Shown here: piece after piece, positions 6,612-12,627 of the stretch
How the letters are laid out: every line of letters begins with the position of its first letter
Position numbering within the stretch: the stretch's first letter is position 1
Origin: DASYPQ01 sp041488095
GTDB lineage: Bacteria; Planctomycetota; UBA1135; GCA-002686595
Direction: 5' to 3'
Length of the DNA stretch: 16,196 nt
NCBI GenBank assembly: GCA_041488095.1
Contig: JBGPOP010000059.1
Span: forward strand, 1 to 16,196
Notes under the pieces: generated by a model
Databases searched by the model: none
What the model saw: only the letters and a program-made list of their open reading frames with translations
Told to the model about the DNA's origin: nothing
Translations under genes and position numbers: made by a program

Positions 6612-6914
6612 ATGAGGGAGGTTCGCTCGTTCGACACGACTGCGGAGGCCAACCTCGCTGCGGGGCTCCTGAGAGCGCGGGAGATTCCGTGTGAGGTGCG
6701 CGGGGAAGCCATCGCGCTAGCGGGCGGCATGGGTGCAGGATTCCCGTTCTCGCCATCGGTCTGGATCCAGCGAGACGAGGACCTTGCCGTCGCGCTGAAG
6801 ATCCTCGGTGAGCGTCAGGATGTTCGCGCCCCCGCTTGGATCTGTCCTGCATGCCGCAGCCGGAACGAAACGTCTTTCGACGCCTGCTGGTCATGCGGGA
6901 CTGAGCGCCCCTGA
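6612..6914 (+). CDS. DUF2007-like domain fused to a RanBP2-type zinc finger
   Basis: 100 residues. The first ~70 (EVRSFDTTAEANLAAGLLRA ... CEVRGE ... VWIQRDEDLAVALKILGE) match the DUF2007 pattern: a small ferredoxin-like, possibly signal-transducing domain, in which a helix choosing among proteins is followed by a strand and a DEDLAxAL helix. The tail WICPACRSRNETSFDACWSC fits W-x-C-x2-C-x3-N-x6-C-x2-C exactly (W76, C78, C81, N85, C92, C95), the RanBP2-type zinc-finger signature. This suggests a cytoplasmic protein that binds zinc and maybe RNA or protein through the finger. Transcription appears leaderless. It is single-gene, followed by palindromic repeat copy 4 and a convergent gene. Domain assignment is good; function is unknown. 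Confidence 0.82.
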   Translation: MREVRSFDTTAEANLAAGLLRAREIPCEVRGEAIALAGGMGAGFPFSPSVWIQRDEDLAVALKILGERQDVRAPAWICPACRSRNETSFDACWSCGTERP

Positions 6915-6930
6915 TGCGCCCGCCGCGCCA

Positions 6931-6952
6931 CTCCCCTGCCTCGCGCGGGGAG
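6931..6952. repeat. short palindromic repeat, copy 4, between convergent genes
   Basis: CTCCCC (6931-6936) pairs with GGGGAG (6947-6952); the loop carries the conserved GCCTCGCGC core. This is the best-paired copy. It fills most of the 50-nt gap between the stops at 6914 and 6965, so it may act as a bidirectional terminator. Confidence 0.55.
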
Positions 6953-6964
6953 GGCGACCACGGT

Positions 6965-7405
6965 CTACCACCACAGGCCGTCGACCTCACGCGTCGGTGG
7001 GATTTCCTGGCGACACTCGACGACGGCCTCGTCCCCGACCTTCACGTTCACCAGCTCCCAGTCCTCCAGACCCCTGCACTCCATGGTGCAGCGGACAGGT
7101 CTGCGTTTCGAACCACCCGACTCGTCAAGGCAATCGATCCAGAAAACCGCCGAGTACAGCCCACCGCCCAGGTCTTCGGTGGTTGGGCGGCACGTCGGAT
7201 CGCCACGGCTCACGAGCTTGAACTCGTGGCAAGCGGAAATCCGTTGTGGTGCGGAGAACACGGCCTTGAACCAAGCTGTGGTCGGATTGAACTCCGCCCT
7301 CCACACGAGGGCATCGTGAATGACGACCCGTGTGAGGAACAGCCCGATGGAGGACCCGACCACGAGCGAGCACCATCCGACGCCCGTTCCCGGCCACCGC
7401 ACCAT
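6965..7405 (-). CDS. membrane-anchored protein with Cys-containing exported domain
   Basis: 146 residues from ATG 7405, chosen because it places a transmembrane/signal-anchor segment (GWCSLVVGSSIGLFLTRVVI, ~10-29) at the N-terminus; a longer frame starts at 7492 but adds only Arg/Gly-rich sequence. The exported part has several cysteines (SACHEFKLVSRGDPTC, FWIDCLDE, RCTMECRGLEDWELVNVKVG, VVECRQE) that could form disulfides, with beta-rich character. No family is recognised. It is divergent from the lipoprotein gene at 7582 and convergent with the zinc-finger gene. Confidence 0.6.
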   Translation of the reverse strand: MVRWPGTGVGWCSLVVGSSIGLFLTRVVIHDALVWRAEFNPTTAWFKAVFSAPQRISACHEFKLVSRGDPTCRPTTEDLGGGLYSAVFWIDCLDESGGSKRRPVRCTMECRGLEDWELVNVKVGDEAVVECRQEIPPTREVDGLWW

Positions 7406-7544
7406 CGCCCATCTCACTCGAGCCTGCCTCGCAGCTCGGACTGAACAGCGACAGGGCCCCGTGGTTCCGATACCCGCGCCGCTTCGCCCCACGCGGTCGG
7501 TTTCGGCTCGGCGCCCGTCTTCGTCGCCCTGGTCCTCGAAGCGC

Positions 7545-7550
7545 TATCAT
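7545..7550 (+). promoter_or_regulatory. -10-like TATCAT upstream of the lipoprotein gene
   Basis: GCTATCAT lies 31 nt before ATG 7582. It overlaps the alternative upstream ATG at 7549, which argues that translation begins at 7582 instead. Confidence 0.35.
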
Positions 7551-7581
7551 GCTCCGGCTGTCTCCTCCGGATTCCACACCC

Positions 7582-8235
7582 ATGCGCTCCTCCGCGACTG
7601 CCGTGATCGCATCCGCCGCGCTCGTGTTGTCGGGATGCGCTGTCGGGCTGCTGCTCGGTCGCTGGACCAGCACGCCCGTTGCCGTGGAACGGACCCTGCC
7701 GGAGATCCAGGCTCAACAGCAGGACCTCATGCCGGTCTTGGAGAACATTCAACGCACGTGCGAAGCCCTGCTTCAGGTGGTGCGCGAGCGCGGGGCCGTT
7801 CCGCAGCCAGCTCCGAGTTCGCGGGAAGCAGCCGTCCCGCATCCCGAACCTCTGGATCGACTGGCGACAGCCGTCGAGAGGCTCAATGAGCTTCTCCACG
7901 AGACCGGTGGTCACATGGGGATTCGCAGCACTGCGGTGGAGAAGTGGAAAGGCCCTGGCTTCCCTTCCCTCTATGCGGTGTGGCAGAGAGTGAAGGCGAT
8001 CAGCGAAGCCAACGGTCCGGACTGGTCGGTCAAGCTCACCACGGAGCTGACTCGGACTCACCTTGTCTGGACACGCGAAGACCTGTTCGAGCGCTACGGG
8101 TCCCCGACCGTCCTGGGTGCGTCTGAGCGCGGACTCGACTTGACCTATGAACGGGAAGTCGAGCCGGGGAAGACCGAGTCGATCGTGTTTCAGACTGCCG
8201 ACGATCTCGTCACGTACGTCTATTACAACAACTAG
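7582..8235 (+). CDS. putative lipoprotein with coiled-coil stalk
   Basis: 217 residues from ATG 7582, where the sequence begins MRSSATAVIASAALVLSGC, a signal with lipobox LSG-Cys19; the hydrophobic run continues (AVGLLLGRW), so a membrane anchor is also possible. Residues ~35-65 (LPEIQAQQQDLMPVLENIQR) and ~85-110 (LDRLATAVERLNELLHE) look like amphipathic or coiled-coil helices separated by a Pro-rich linker. The C-terminal ~90 residues form a separate domain: WSVKLTTELTRTHLVWTRED, LFERYGSPT, LDLTYEREVEPGKTESIVF, DDLVTYVYYNN, reminiscent of small beta-rich lipoprotein domains that predict or measure sequence like SmpA/OmlA, but I cannot claim that. Unknown envelope role. The next gene follows 73 nt downstream with its own promoter-like hexamer. 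Confidence 0.7.
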   Translation: MRSSATAVIASAALVLSGCAVGLLLGRWTSTPVAVERTLPEIQAQQQDLMPVLENIQRTCEALLQVVRERGAVPQPAPSSREAAVPHPEPLDRLATAVERLNELLHETGGHMGIRSTAVEKWKGPGFPSLYAVWQRVKAISEANGPDWSVKLTTELTRTHLVWTREDLFERYGSPTVLGASERGLDLTYEREVEPGKTESIVFQTADDLVTYVYYNN

Positions 8236-8293
8236 GGATCGAAGGATCGGGGTCGTTCCGGCACCCCGGCGCGCGCAGATCGCCGATCATCCG

Positions 8294-8299
8294 TATCAT
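8294..8299 (+). promoter_or_regulatory. -10-like TATCAT directly before the MORN-like gene
   Basis: CGTATCAT is followed by 9 nt and ATG 8309 with no ribosome-binding site, the same arrangement as at 3101 and 6598. Suggests an almost leaderless transcript. Confidence 0.4.
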
Positions 8300-8308
8300 G
8301 ATGCTGCC

Positions 8309-8803
8309 ATGCAACAGACCTCCCAACTCCATCACGGCAGGATGGTCCCCGCCCTTCGCGGAGTGGGCCTTCTGATCTCCCTGGCGCTGCCCCCTGCGGG
8401 CATCCTCTTGTGGATGATCGGCTCTGCCAAGCACGCGGGGAGCCCGCTTCCTACGAATGCTGCTGCAACGCAGCCTCGTGATTCCAACGCCCAGACCGTC
8501 CAGGGCGATCACACCGTCGTTGTTCAGAACCCCAGCCCTTCGGGATTCGGTTCTGGCTGCTTCGAGGGGGCACGGATCCGCCGCACGTGGTTGATGAACG
8601 CGTCGGACGTTCAGTGGATCCCCCAGGAGAATCGATTCGAGGAAGGTTTGATCGAGGATGGAATGTGGGAGGGATGCTGGAGCCTCTGGTACGCGGACGG
8701 CCTCTTCGATTCGGGCGGATCAGGCCGCTATGAGCACGGCATCAAGGTGGAATCTGCTCCGTCCCCGTTGGGAGATTTCGGGTACGGTAGCGATGTCAGG
8801 TAG
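8309..8803 (+). CDS. membrane-anchored protein with MORN-like motif
   Basis: 164 residues from ATG 8309 (a second in-frame ATG at 8342 is possible). One transmembrane helix at ~16-38 (LRGVGLLISLALPPAGILLW) is followed by a ~40-residue Ala/Thr/Asn-rich linker. The C-terminal domain has GCFEGARIRRTWLMNASDVQ and DGMWEGCWSLWYADG ... GSGRYEHGIKV (~118-147). The spacing W..WYADG...G.Y..G.K resembles one to two MORN_2-type repeats. Such repeats are often surface or antitoxin-like, but one weak repeat is not enough to assign a role. It follows the coiled-coil lipoprotein on the same strand, so the two may act together at the envelope; that is inference. Confidence 0.6.
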   Translation: MQQTSQLHHGRMVPALRGVGLLISLALPPAGILLWMIGSAKHAGSPLPTNAAATQPRDSNAQTVQGDHTVVVQNPSPSGFGSGCFEGARIRRTWLMNASDVQWIPQENRFEEGLIEDGMWEGCWSLWYADGLFDSGGSGRYEHGIKVESAPSPLGDFGYGSDVR

Positions 8804-8852
8804 GCGTCTCCGTCTGCAACCTGAGCACTGACCGCCGACCCAACCGCCTCAT

Positions 8853-8866
8853 TCGCCCGAAGGCGA
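8853..8866 (+). terminator. small hairpin after the MORN-like gene
   Basis: TCGCC (8853-8857), tetraloop CGAA, GGCGA (8862-8866), about 50 nt beyond the stop at 8803. Short stem and no U-tract; weak support. The rest of the 8804-9017 gap shows nothing. Confidence 0.25.
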
Positions 8867-9017
8867 TCGCGTGGGTGTCCGCGTCATATTCCTCGCTTGC
8901 TCGGACGAACCGGGACTCACCCCGACTGACCCGCGACCTGCGTCCTGCGCCGCTTCTGGACAGGCCCGCTGGTGGTGGGGATGATCGTGGGCGCAGCGCA
9001 AGCAGGACTCGGACTCC

Positions 9018-9536
9018 ATGACTCTGGCCGTCGTTTCGAGGCGTCTTGGGTGGTGGTTCGCCATCGAGACGGACCGCTCCGTTTGGCCTCTGGCTGCGTA
9101 CATCCTGACGGCTGGGGTGGTCGGGATTTTGTGGGACCTCGTTCTCTTCTGGATCCCGTATACAAGCAGACCGTTCAGCGAAGCGATCGGATCACCCGGG
9201 CCGCTGGAGCACATCCTGTCAGGCAGCGCGCTGGTTGCGACAAGCTGTGTGGTCTCCACGGCATTCCGCCGCCCCATCATCCGGGCAAAGCCCATCCTCA
9301 TCCCGGGCCTGGCAACAGGTATGGTGCTTCTCGCAGCAGGGCTCTTCATGTGGATGCGGATCGCTCTCGGTGCGGTCGCCGGGGAATCCGGCTGGGATTG
9401 GGACGAGGCGACCCTTGCCGGGTTCATCGTGTCCCCACTCTTCGGAGTCTGGGCGGCGCTGCACGAGGGCTTGGTGACAATCCCCGTTGCGATCCTGTCG
9501 GTGCTCCTGCTCAGGATTGTCTCCCGGGCGAGGTGA
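9018..9536 (+). CDS. polytopic membrane protein of unknown function
   Basis: 172 residues from ATG 9018. Hydrophobic helices at ~25-46 (LAAYILTAGVVGILWDLVLF), ~63-83, ~92-115 (ILIPGLATGMVLLAAGLFMW) and ~148-167 (GLVTIPVAILSVLLL), with a further weaker one at ~131-147. Short polar loops include GESGWDWDEAT. No known motif. AGGA about 10 nt upstream is only a weak ribosome-binding site. Convergent with the methyltransferase-like gene, with about 195 empty bases between them. Confidence 0.7.
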   Translation: MTLAVVSRRLGWWFAIETDRSVWPLAAYILTAGVVGILWDLVLFWIPYTSRPFSEAIGSPGPLEHILSGSALVATSCVVSTAFRRPIIRAKPILIPGLATGMVLLAAGLFMWMRIALGAVAGESGWDWDEATLAGFIVSPLFGVWAALHEGLVTIPVAILSVLLLRIVSRAR

Positions 9537-9730
9537 CGCGAGCCTGGCTTTTCACTGCCGCGCTCACCGCCTCGTCGTCCATCGTGGTGGGGATGTCGGG
9601 GGATCATCCGAGTCTTGTCTGCCCGCCCCGTGCTCGAAGGACTTGTGCCGCGGTCCGATCTGCTTCAACGCTGGACTCTTCACGACAACCTGAGGCAGCC
9701 GCCTCGAGTTCGTGCGACCAGTCCCTGCGC

Positions 9731-10168
9731 TCAGATCACATAGGGAATGACACGTTTCGTCCGCGCAGCGTACTCCTCGTACTCGGGGTAGCGCTGGACG
9801 ATCAGGCGCTCCTCGGAAAGGATGCGCACCGTGGTCGCGGCGATTGCGACAAGGCCGAGCGCGAAGGTCGACCAGGAGGGATGGGAGACGATGCCGACGC
9901 CGAGGAAGTACAGGATCGCTGCGTAGATCGGGTGGCGGATGAAGCGGTACGGACCGCTGGTGACGAGGCCGCCGCTCGTCGGGTTGGCGGCGGCGTGGAG
10001 ACTGCGGACGCCGAAGGTCGCGCGCGCCCAGACCATGAGGAGCACGGCCAGGACTTGGACGGTGATGCCGACGGGCTCGACGGCGAAGAGGGAGTGCAGG
10101 GAGATCAGCGCGATCAGGACCCCGATGAGGACCGCGAAGCCGATCAGGGAGGAATATTTCAGGAGCAC
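9731..10168 (-). CDS. ICMT/PEMT-type membrane methyltransferase
   Basis: 145 residues from GTG 10168, without an evident ribosome-binding site. Two to three N-terminal helices (IGFAVLIGVLIALISLHSLF; ITVQVLAVLLMVWARATFG) are followed by the conserved GGLVTSGPYRFIRHPIYAAI (~66-85), another helix (~86-112), and EERLIVQRYPEYEEYAARTK (~119-138). The SGPY-x-x-x-RHP-x-Y...EE...Y..Y signature is that of the phospholipid/isoprenylcysteine methyltransferase superfamily, which binds SAM at the cytoplasmic face of the inner membrane. The substrate in bacteria is usually unknown (phospholipid amine, thiol or other small acceptor). It is at the short end for the family but has all expected elements. Monocistronic, convergent with the membrane gene at 9018. 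Confidence 0.9.
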   Translation of the reverse strand: MLLKYSSLIGFAVLIGVLIALISLHSLFAVEPVGITVQVLAVLLMVWARATFGVRSLHAAANPTSGGLVTSGPYRFIRHPIYAAILYFLGVGIVSHPSWSTFALGLVAIAATTVRILSEERLIVQRYPEYEEYAARTKRVIPYVI

Positions 10169-10308
10169 GGGTTTGCCGGACCGCAGATCGTCGGAGGGCT
10201 GTGGTCAGGGGAAGCCGTCGGTCCTCGCAGCCGCGATCCAGGCTCGGACCGGGGCCCACGCGGGGCGTTCTCACAGCGATCGGGGCTTCCCACGGACGCG
10301 CGAGCATA

Positions 10309-10359
10309 CCTGTCCGTCCCGAAAACCACAGGCGCCTAGCTGCGAGCCAGGTTCGCGGC
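10309..10359 (+). repeat. dispersed intergenic repeat B, most complete copy
   Basis: Two parts lie together. CCTGTCCGTCCCGAAAACC (10309-10327) matches 14255-14273 at 18 of 19 positions. The segment 10337-10359, beginning TAGCTGCGAGCC and ending GGTTCGCGGC, matches 13695-13717 at 22 of 23. The latter is a near-perfect palindrome (GCTGCGAGCC against GGTTCGCGGC, with G-T pairs), so RNA or single-stranded DNA would fold. Confidence 0.55.
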
Positions 10360-10449
10360 CCGCAAAACGGTCGTTGATCCTCGATCGAGCCCCAGTTGGT
10401 GCTGAACCCGGCATCACGAACCCTCATCCTGATGGCCATGAAGCGGGTT

Positions 10450-10472
10450 CGCCTCCTCATATATAGGAGGCG
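10450..10472. promoter_or_regulatory. perfect 8-bp hairpin with AT-rich loop, possible operator
   Basis: CGCCTCCT (10450-10457), loop CATATAT, AGGAGGCG (10465-10472). It lies 75 nt before the thioredoxin-fold gene. The left arm plus loop is CCTCCTCATATA, identical to 6590-6601 in the promoter of the zinc-finger gene. It may be a regulator-binding site overlapping a promoter (TATATA in the loop) or an RNA hairpin. Confidence 0.4.
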
Positions 10473-10547
10473 TCCACCCGACGCGTGCGCCCCGGCGGCC
10501 AGGGTCCCTGTTCGGATGGCACAAACGCCCGACCCGAGACCGCTACC

Positions 10548-11780
10548 ATGGTGCCCGTGCTCGCCGCGCCTTTTCTGCTCCTCCTCGCAGCGTTTCCGGG
10601 TGACCCGTTCCGCGACCTCCCCTTCGAGAAGGCCATCGCCGCCGCAAGGAACGAGAAGAAGCTGCTCGTGCTGGATTTCCGCTCGGCCAGCTCGGAAGCG
10701 AGCCAGCGTCTCGACACGCTCACGTTCCCGGAGAGCCGCGTCCGCACCTTCCTGACGGAGAAGGTGGTCGCGATCCGCGTGGATCTCGACCCCGAGTCGG
10801 AGCTCGCCCGCCGATTCCACGTCCAGTCCGCCCCGACGATCGTCTTCGTGGATCCTGGCGGGAGCGGAACCGAAATCGATCGCGCCGGCGGCTACCTGGA
10901 GCCGCGAAGCTTTCTCTCCCAGGCGCGCGACACGCTCGCGGGCAGGGACGCCCTGTTCCGCGCCCGTGCCCGGGTCGCCGCCAACGCCAAGTCGCCCCGG
11001 CTGCACCTCGAGCTCGCCCAGCTCCTCCTCGGCCGTGGAATCCACTCCGAGGCTCTCGAGCAGCTCCTGTGGTGCTTCGACCACGGCCCCGAGAACGATC
11101 CCTCCTTCACCGAAACGCGGTCGAACGCGGTCCTGACGGAGATCCTCCGCCTGGGGCAAGCCTACCCGACCGCGCTCGAGGAGCTCGCCCATCGAAGCGA
11201 CGCGGCGGGAGCGCGAATCCTGAAAGGAAGCGAGCGGGCGGGCGACATCGCGGACGTGATCCTGCTCGACGAGAAGCTCGCGCGTCTCGATCGCCTGACG
11301 GCGATCTACGACTCGCTGCGCCAGCGTCCCGAAAGGATCGATGCACGGCGGCAGCTCGCGCCGCATGTGCTCGTCGTGCTGCTCACCGACCGCCGCTACG
11401 CGGACGCGTTGGAGTGTGTGGGAGATCCGGCCGCGGATCTGGAGAAGCGGATGGCCGCCTGCGCCGAGATCGAGAAGAAGGGCAGCCCTGCTCCGGATCC
11501 GGCGCTCGATCGCTGCCGGCGCGAGACGGTCCGCGTGGGCTCCGAGTATTGCGAGATCCTGCTCGGCGTAGGCAAGTCGGATAGCGCCGCCGCAATCGTC
11601 GAGCTGCTCTTGGCGTTCGACCCGAGGGTGGGGACATACGCGAAGCTGATGGAGTCCGCGGTGCGCGCGGGCGCGTCGCTGAAAGCGGCCGAGATGGGTC
11701 GCCGCGGAATCGCGAGCAAGCTCCCGCCGGCCGACAAGGTGCGTTTGAAGATCTTGGTCTCGGAGCTGCCGGAGAGATAG
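10548..11780 (+). CDS. exported thioredoxin-fold protein without CxxC, helical-repeat tail
   Basis: 410 residues from ATG 10548 (in-frame GTGs at 10551 and 10557 are alternatives, and TACCAT 10544-10549 could be a -10 giving a leaderless start at 10557). An N-terminal hydrophobic segment (VLAAPFLLLLAAFPGD) suggests export. Residues ~25-130 are a thioredoxin fold: FEKAIAAARNEKKLLVLDF, VVAIRVDLDPESELARRFHV, SAPTIVFVDPGG with cis-Pro96. The position of the redox CxxC reads FRSASSEASQRL, so it cannot be a classical dithiol oxidoreductase. Residues ~135-410 are Ala/Leu/Arg-rich helices in TPR-like hairpins (LHLELAQLLLGRGIHSEALE, ALECVGDPAADLEKRM). Similar planctomycete proteins are annotated 'thioredoxin family'; a chaperone or scaffold role is plausible. 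The gene ends before a strong hairpin. Confidence 0.85.
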   Translation: MVPVLAAPFLLLLAAFPGDPFRDLPFEKAIAAARNEKKLLVLDFRSASSEASQRLDTLTFPESRVRTFLTEKVVAIRVDLDPESELARRFHVQSAPTIVFVDPGGSGTEIDRAGGYLEPRSFLSQARDTLAGRDALFRARARVAANAKSPRLHLELAQLLLGRGIHSEALEQLLWCFDHGPENDPSFTETRSNAVLTEILRLGQAYPTALEELAHRSDAAGARILKGSERAGDIADVILLDEKLARLDRLTAIYDSLRQRPERIDARRQLAPHVLVVLLTDRRYADALECVGDPAADLEKRMAACAEIEKKGSPAPDPALDRCRRETVRVGSEYCEILLGVGKSDSAAAIVELLLAFDPRVGTYAKLMESAVRAGASLKAAEMGRRGIASKLPPADKVRLKILVSELPER

Positions 11781-11791
11781 ACAAGAGTGTG

Positions 11792-11803
11792 CGTCCCGAA
11801 AAC
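11792..11803 (+). repeat. dispersed intergenic repeat B, short copy
   Basis: CGTCCCGAAAAC, identical to the matching part of the copy at 10309, beginning 11 nt after the thioredoxin-fold stop and followed by CCGCGC as in the 14255 copy. Flanking GTGCG and CGCAC can pair. Confidence 0.35.
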
Positions 11804-11825
11804 TCCGCGCACGCCGTCGGCGGCC

Positions 11826-11845
11826 CTTCCGCCCTGCGGCGGAAG
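11826..11845 (+). terminator. 8-bp hairpin after the thioredoxin-fold gene
   Basis: CTTCCGCC (11826-11833), tetraloop CTGC, GGCGGAAG (11838-11845): a perfect stem 45 nt after the stop at 11780. No U-tract follows, but stem and position suit transcription termination or 3'-end protection. Confidence 0.5.
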
Positions 11846-11971
11846 ATGCATCCATGAACCTCACAGGAGGCGCTGAGTTGCCCCGGGCTTGCTGACGCGC
11901 TCCCCTCCTTGCTTGCTGGCCGGCCATCGTCGTGACGGAACCGCATCCTGGGGACCTGAGCCGCACCGCGG

Positions 11972-11977
11972 TAGGCT
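11972..11977 (+). promoter_or_regulatory. -10-like TAGGCT upstream of the beta-barrel lipoprotein gene
   Basis: GGTAGGCT is 43 nt before ATG 12021, leaving a leader of about 35 nt that contains the AAGGAGGAG ribosome-binding site. No convincing -35 box. Confidence 0.3.
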
Positions 11978-12020
11978 GTGCGCGTGGCCGTTCGTGGCCA
12001 CCCGATTTCAAGGAGGAGTC

Positions 12021-12605
12021 ATGAAACCCGCGCTCGCTACGCTCGCCCTGGTCCCGTTCCTCGCCGCGAGCTGCGCAACGGTCTCGCCTGGAGGCAATCA
12101 GTCCAGAGCAACTCAGCAGGAATCCAGCCGCAGCAACATCTCGTTGCTCGTGGGTCAGCGATCGATGTCCGATTCGAGCGACTGGAGCCCCACCGACGAC
12201 CAGACCATGGTCGAGCTCGGATTCGCGACGCCAGTGTCCGACTGGCCCGTCGGGCTCGAGGCCACCCTCTCACACTCGAAGGATTCGAGCGGCGGATTCA
12301 AGGGAGAGACCACGGAGGGCTCCGTCGGCGCGCGCAAGACCTGGGACGTGACCGACGGGAACGTGCATCCTTACGTCGGCCTGGGCTTGTCGTGGATCAA
12401 GGCCAAGTTCTCGGGGCTCGGACTGTCCGACGACGACACTTCGCTGGCCGGCTACGCCCACGGCGGCGCCTACTACGATTTGACCTCCGACTGGCACGTC
12501 GGAGCCGATCTTCGTCTCCTCTTCGGATCGGACATCACCCTCTTCGGAACCAACGGCGACGCGGACTACACGCAGTTCGGGATCTTCGTCGGCTACTCGT
12601 TCTGA
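12021..12605 (+). CDS. outer-membrane beta-barrel protein with lipobox
   Basis: 194 residues from ATG 12021; AGGAGG at 12011-12016 fixes this start. MKPALATLALVPFLAASC is a signal peptide with lipobox AAS-Cys18. After a Ser/Gln/Asn-rich linker, residues ~40-194 alternate polar and hydrophobic in amphipathic strands (SNISLLVGQRSM, QTMVELGFATP, VGLEATLSHSKD, GSVGARKTWDV, VHPYVGLGLSWIKAKF, LAGYAHGGAYYDL, WHVGADLRLLFGSD, YTQFGIFVGYSF) and end in aromatic Phe. This is an eight-strand OmpA/OmpW-like barrel, about the usual size. Lipidation plus barrel is less common than a plain signal peptidase I site, so the Cys may instead be coincidental. Likely outer membrane, role unknown. Convergent with the membrane gene ending at 12628, 22 nt away. 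Confidence 0.8.
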   Translation: MKPALATLALVPFLAASCATVSPGGNQSRATQQESSRSNISLLVGQRSMSDSSDWSPTDDQTMVELGFATPVSDWPVGLEATLSHSKDSSGGFKGETTEGSVGARKTWDVTDGNVHPYVGLGLSWIKAKFSGLGLSDDDTSLAGYAHGGAYYDLTSDWHVGADLRLLFGSDITLFGTNGDADYTQFGIFVGYSF

Positions 12606-12627
12606 AGCGCCCGGCCGGCGACGTGCG

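Larger units (their letters stand above)
10169..10547. other. divergent intergenic region with repeat and hairpin
   Basis: About 379 bases between the divergent starts at 10168 and 10548, thus holding both promoters. It contains a copy of the second repeat family (10309-10359) and a perfect hairpin (10450-10472). TATGCT on the minus strand (10308-10303) is a possible but distant -10 for the methyltransferase-like gene. No coding frame here looks real. Confidence 0.45.

Noticed and set aside
9564..12011. An 815-codon minus-strand frame across the methyltransferase and thioredoxin-fold genes
   Set aside because: It covers two better-supported genes and an intergenic repeat region, and is Arg-rich without motifs, so it is a shadow.
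12611..12618. CCGGCCGG palindrome between convergent stops as a terminator
   Set aside because: Too short to form a hairpin and expected by chance at this GC content.
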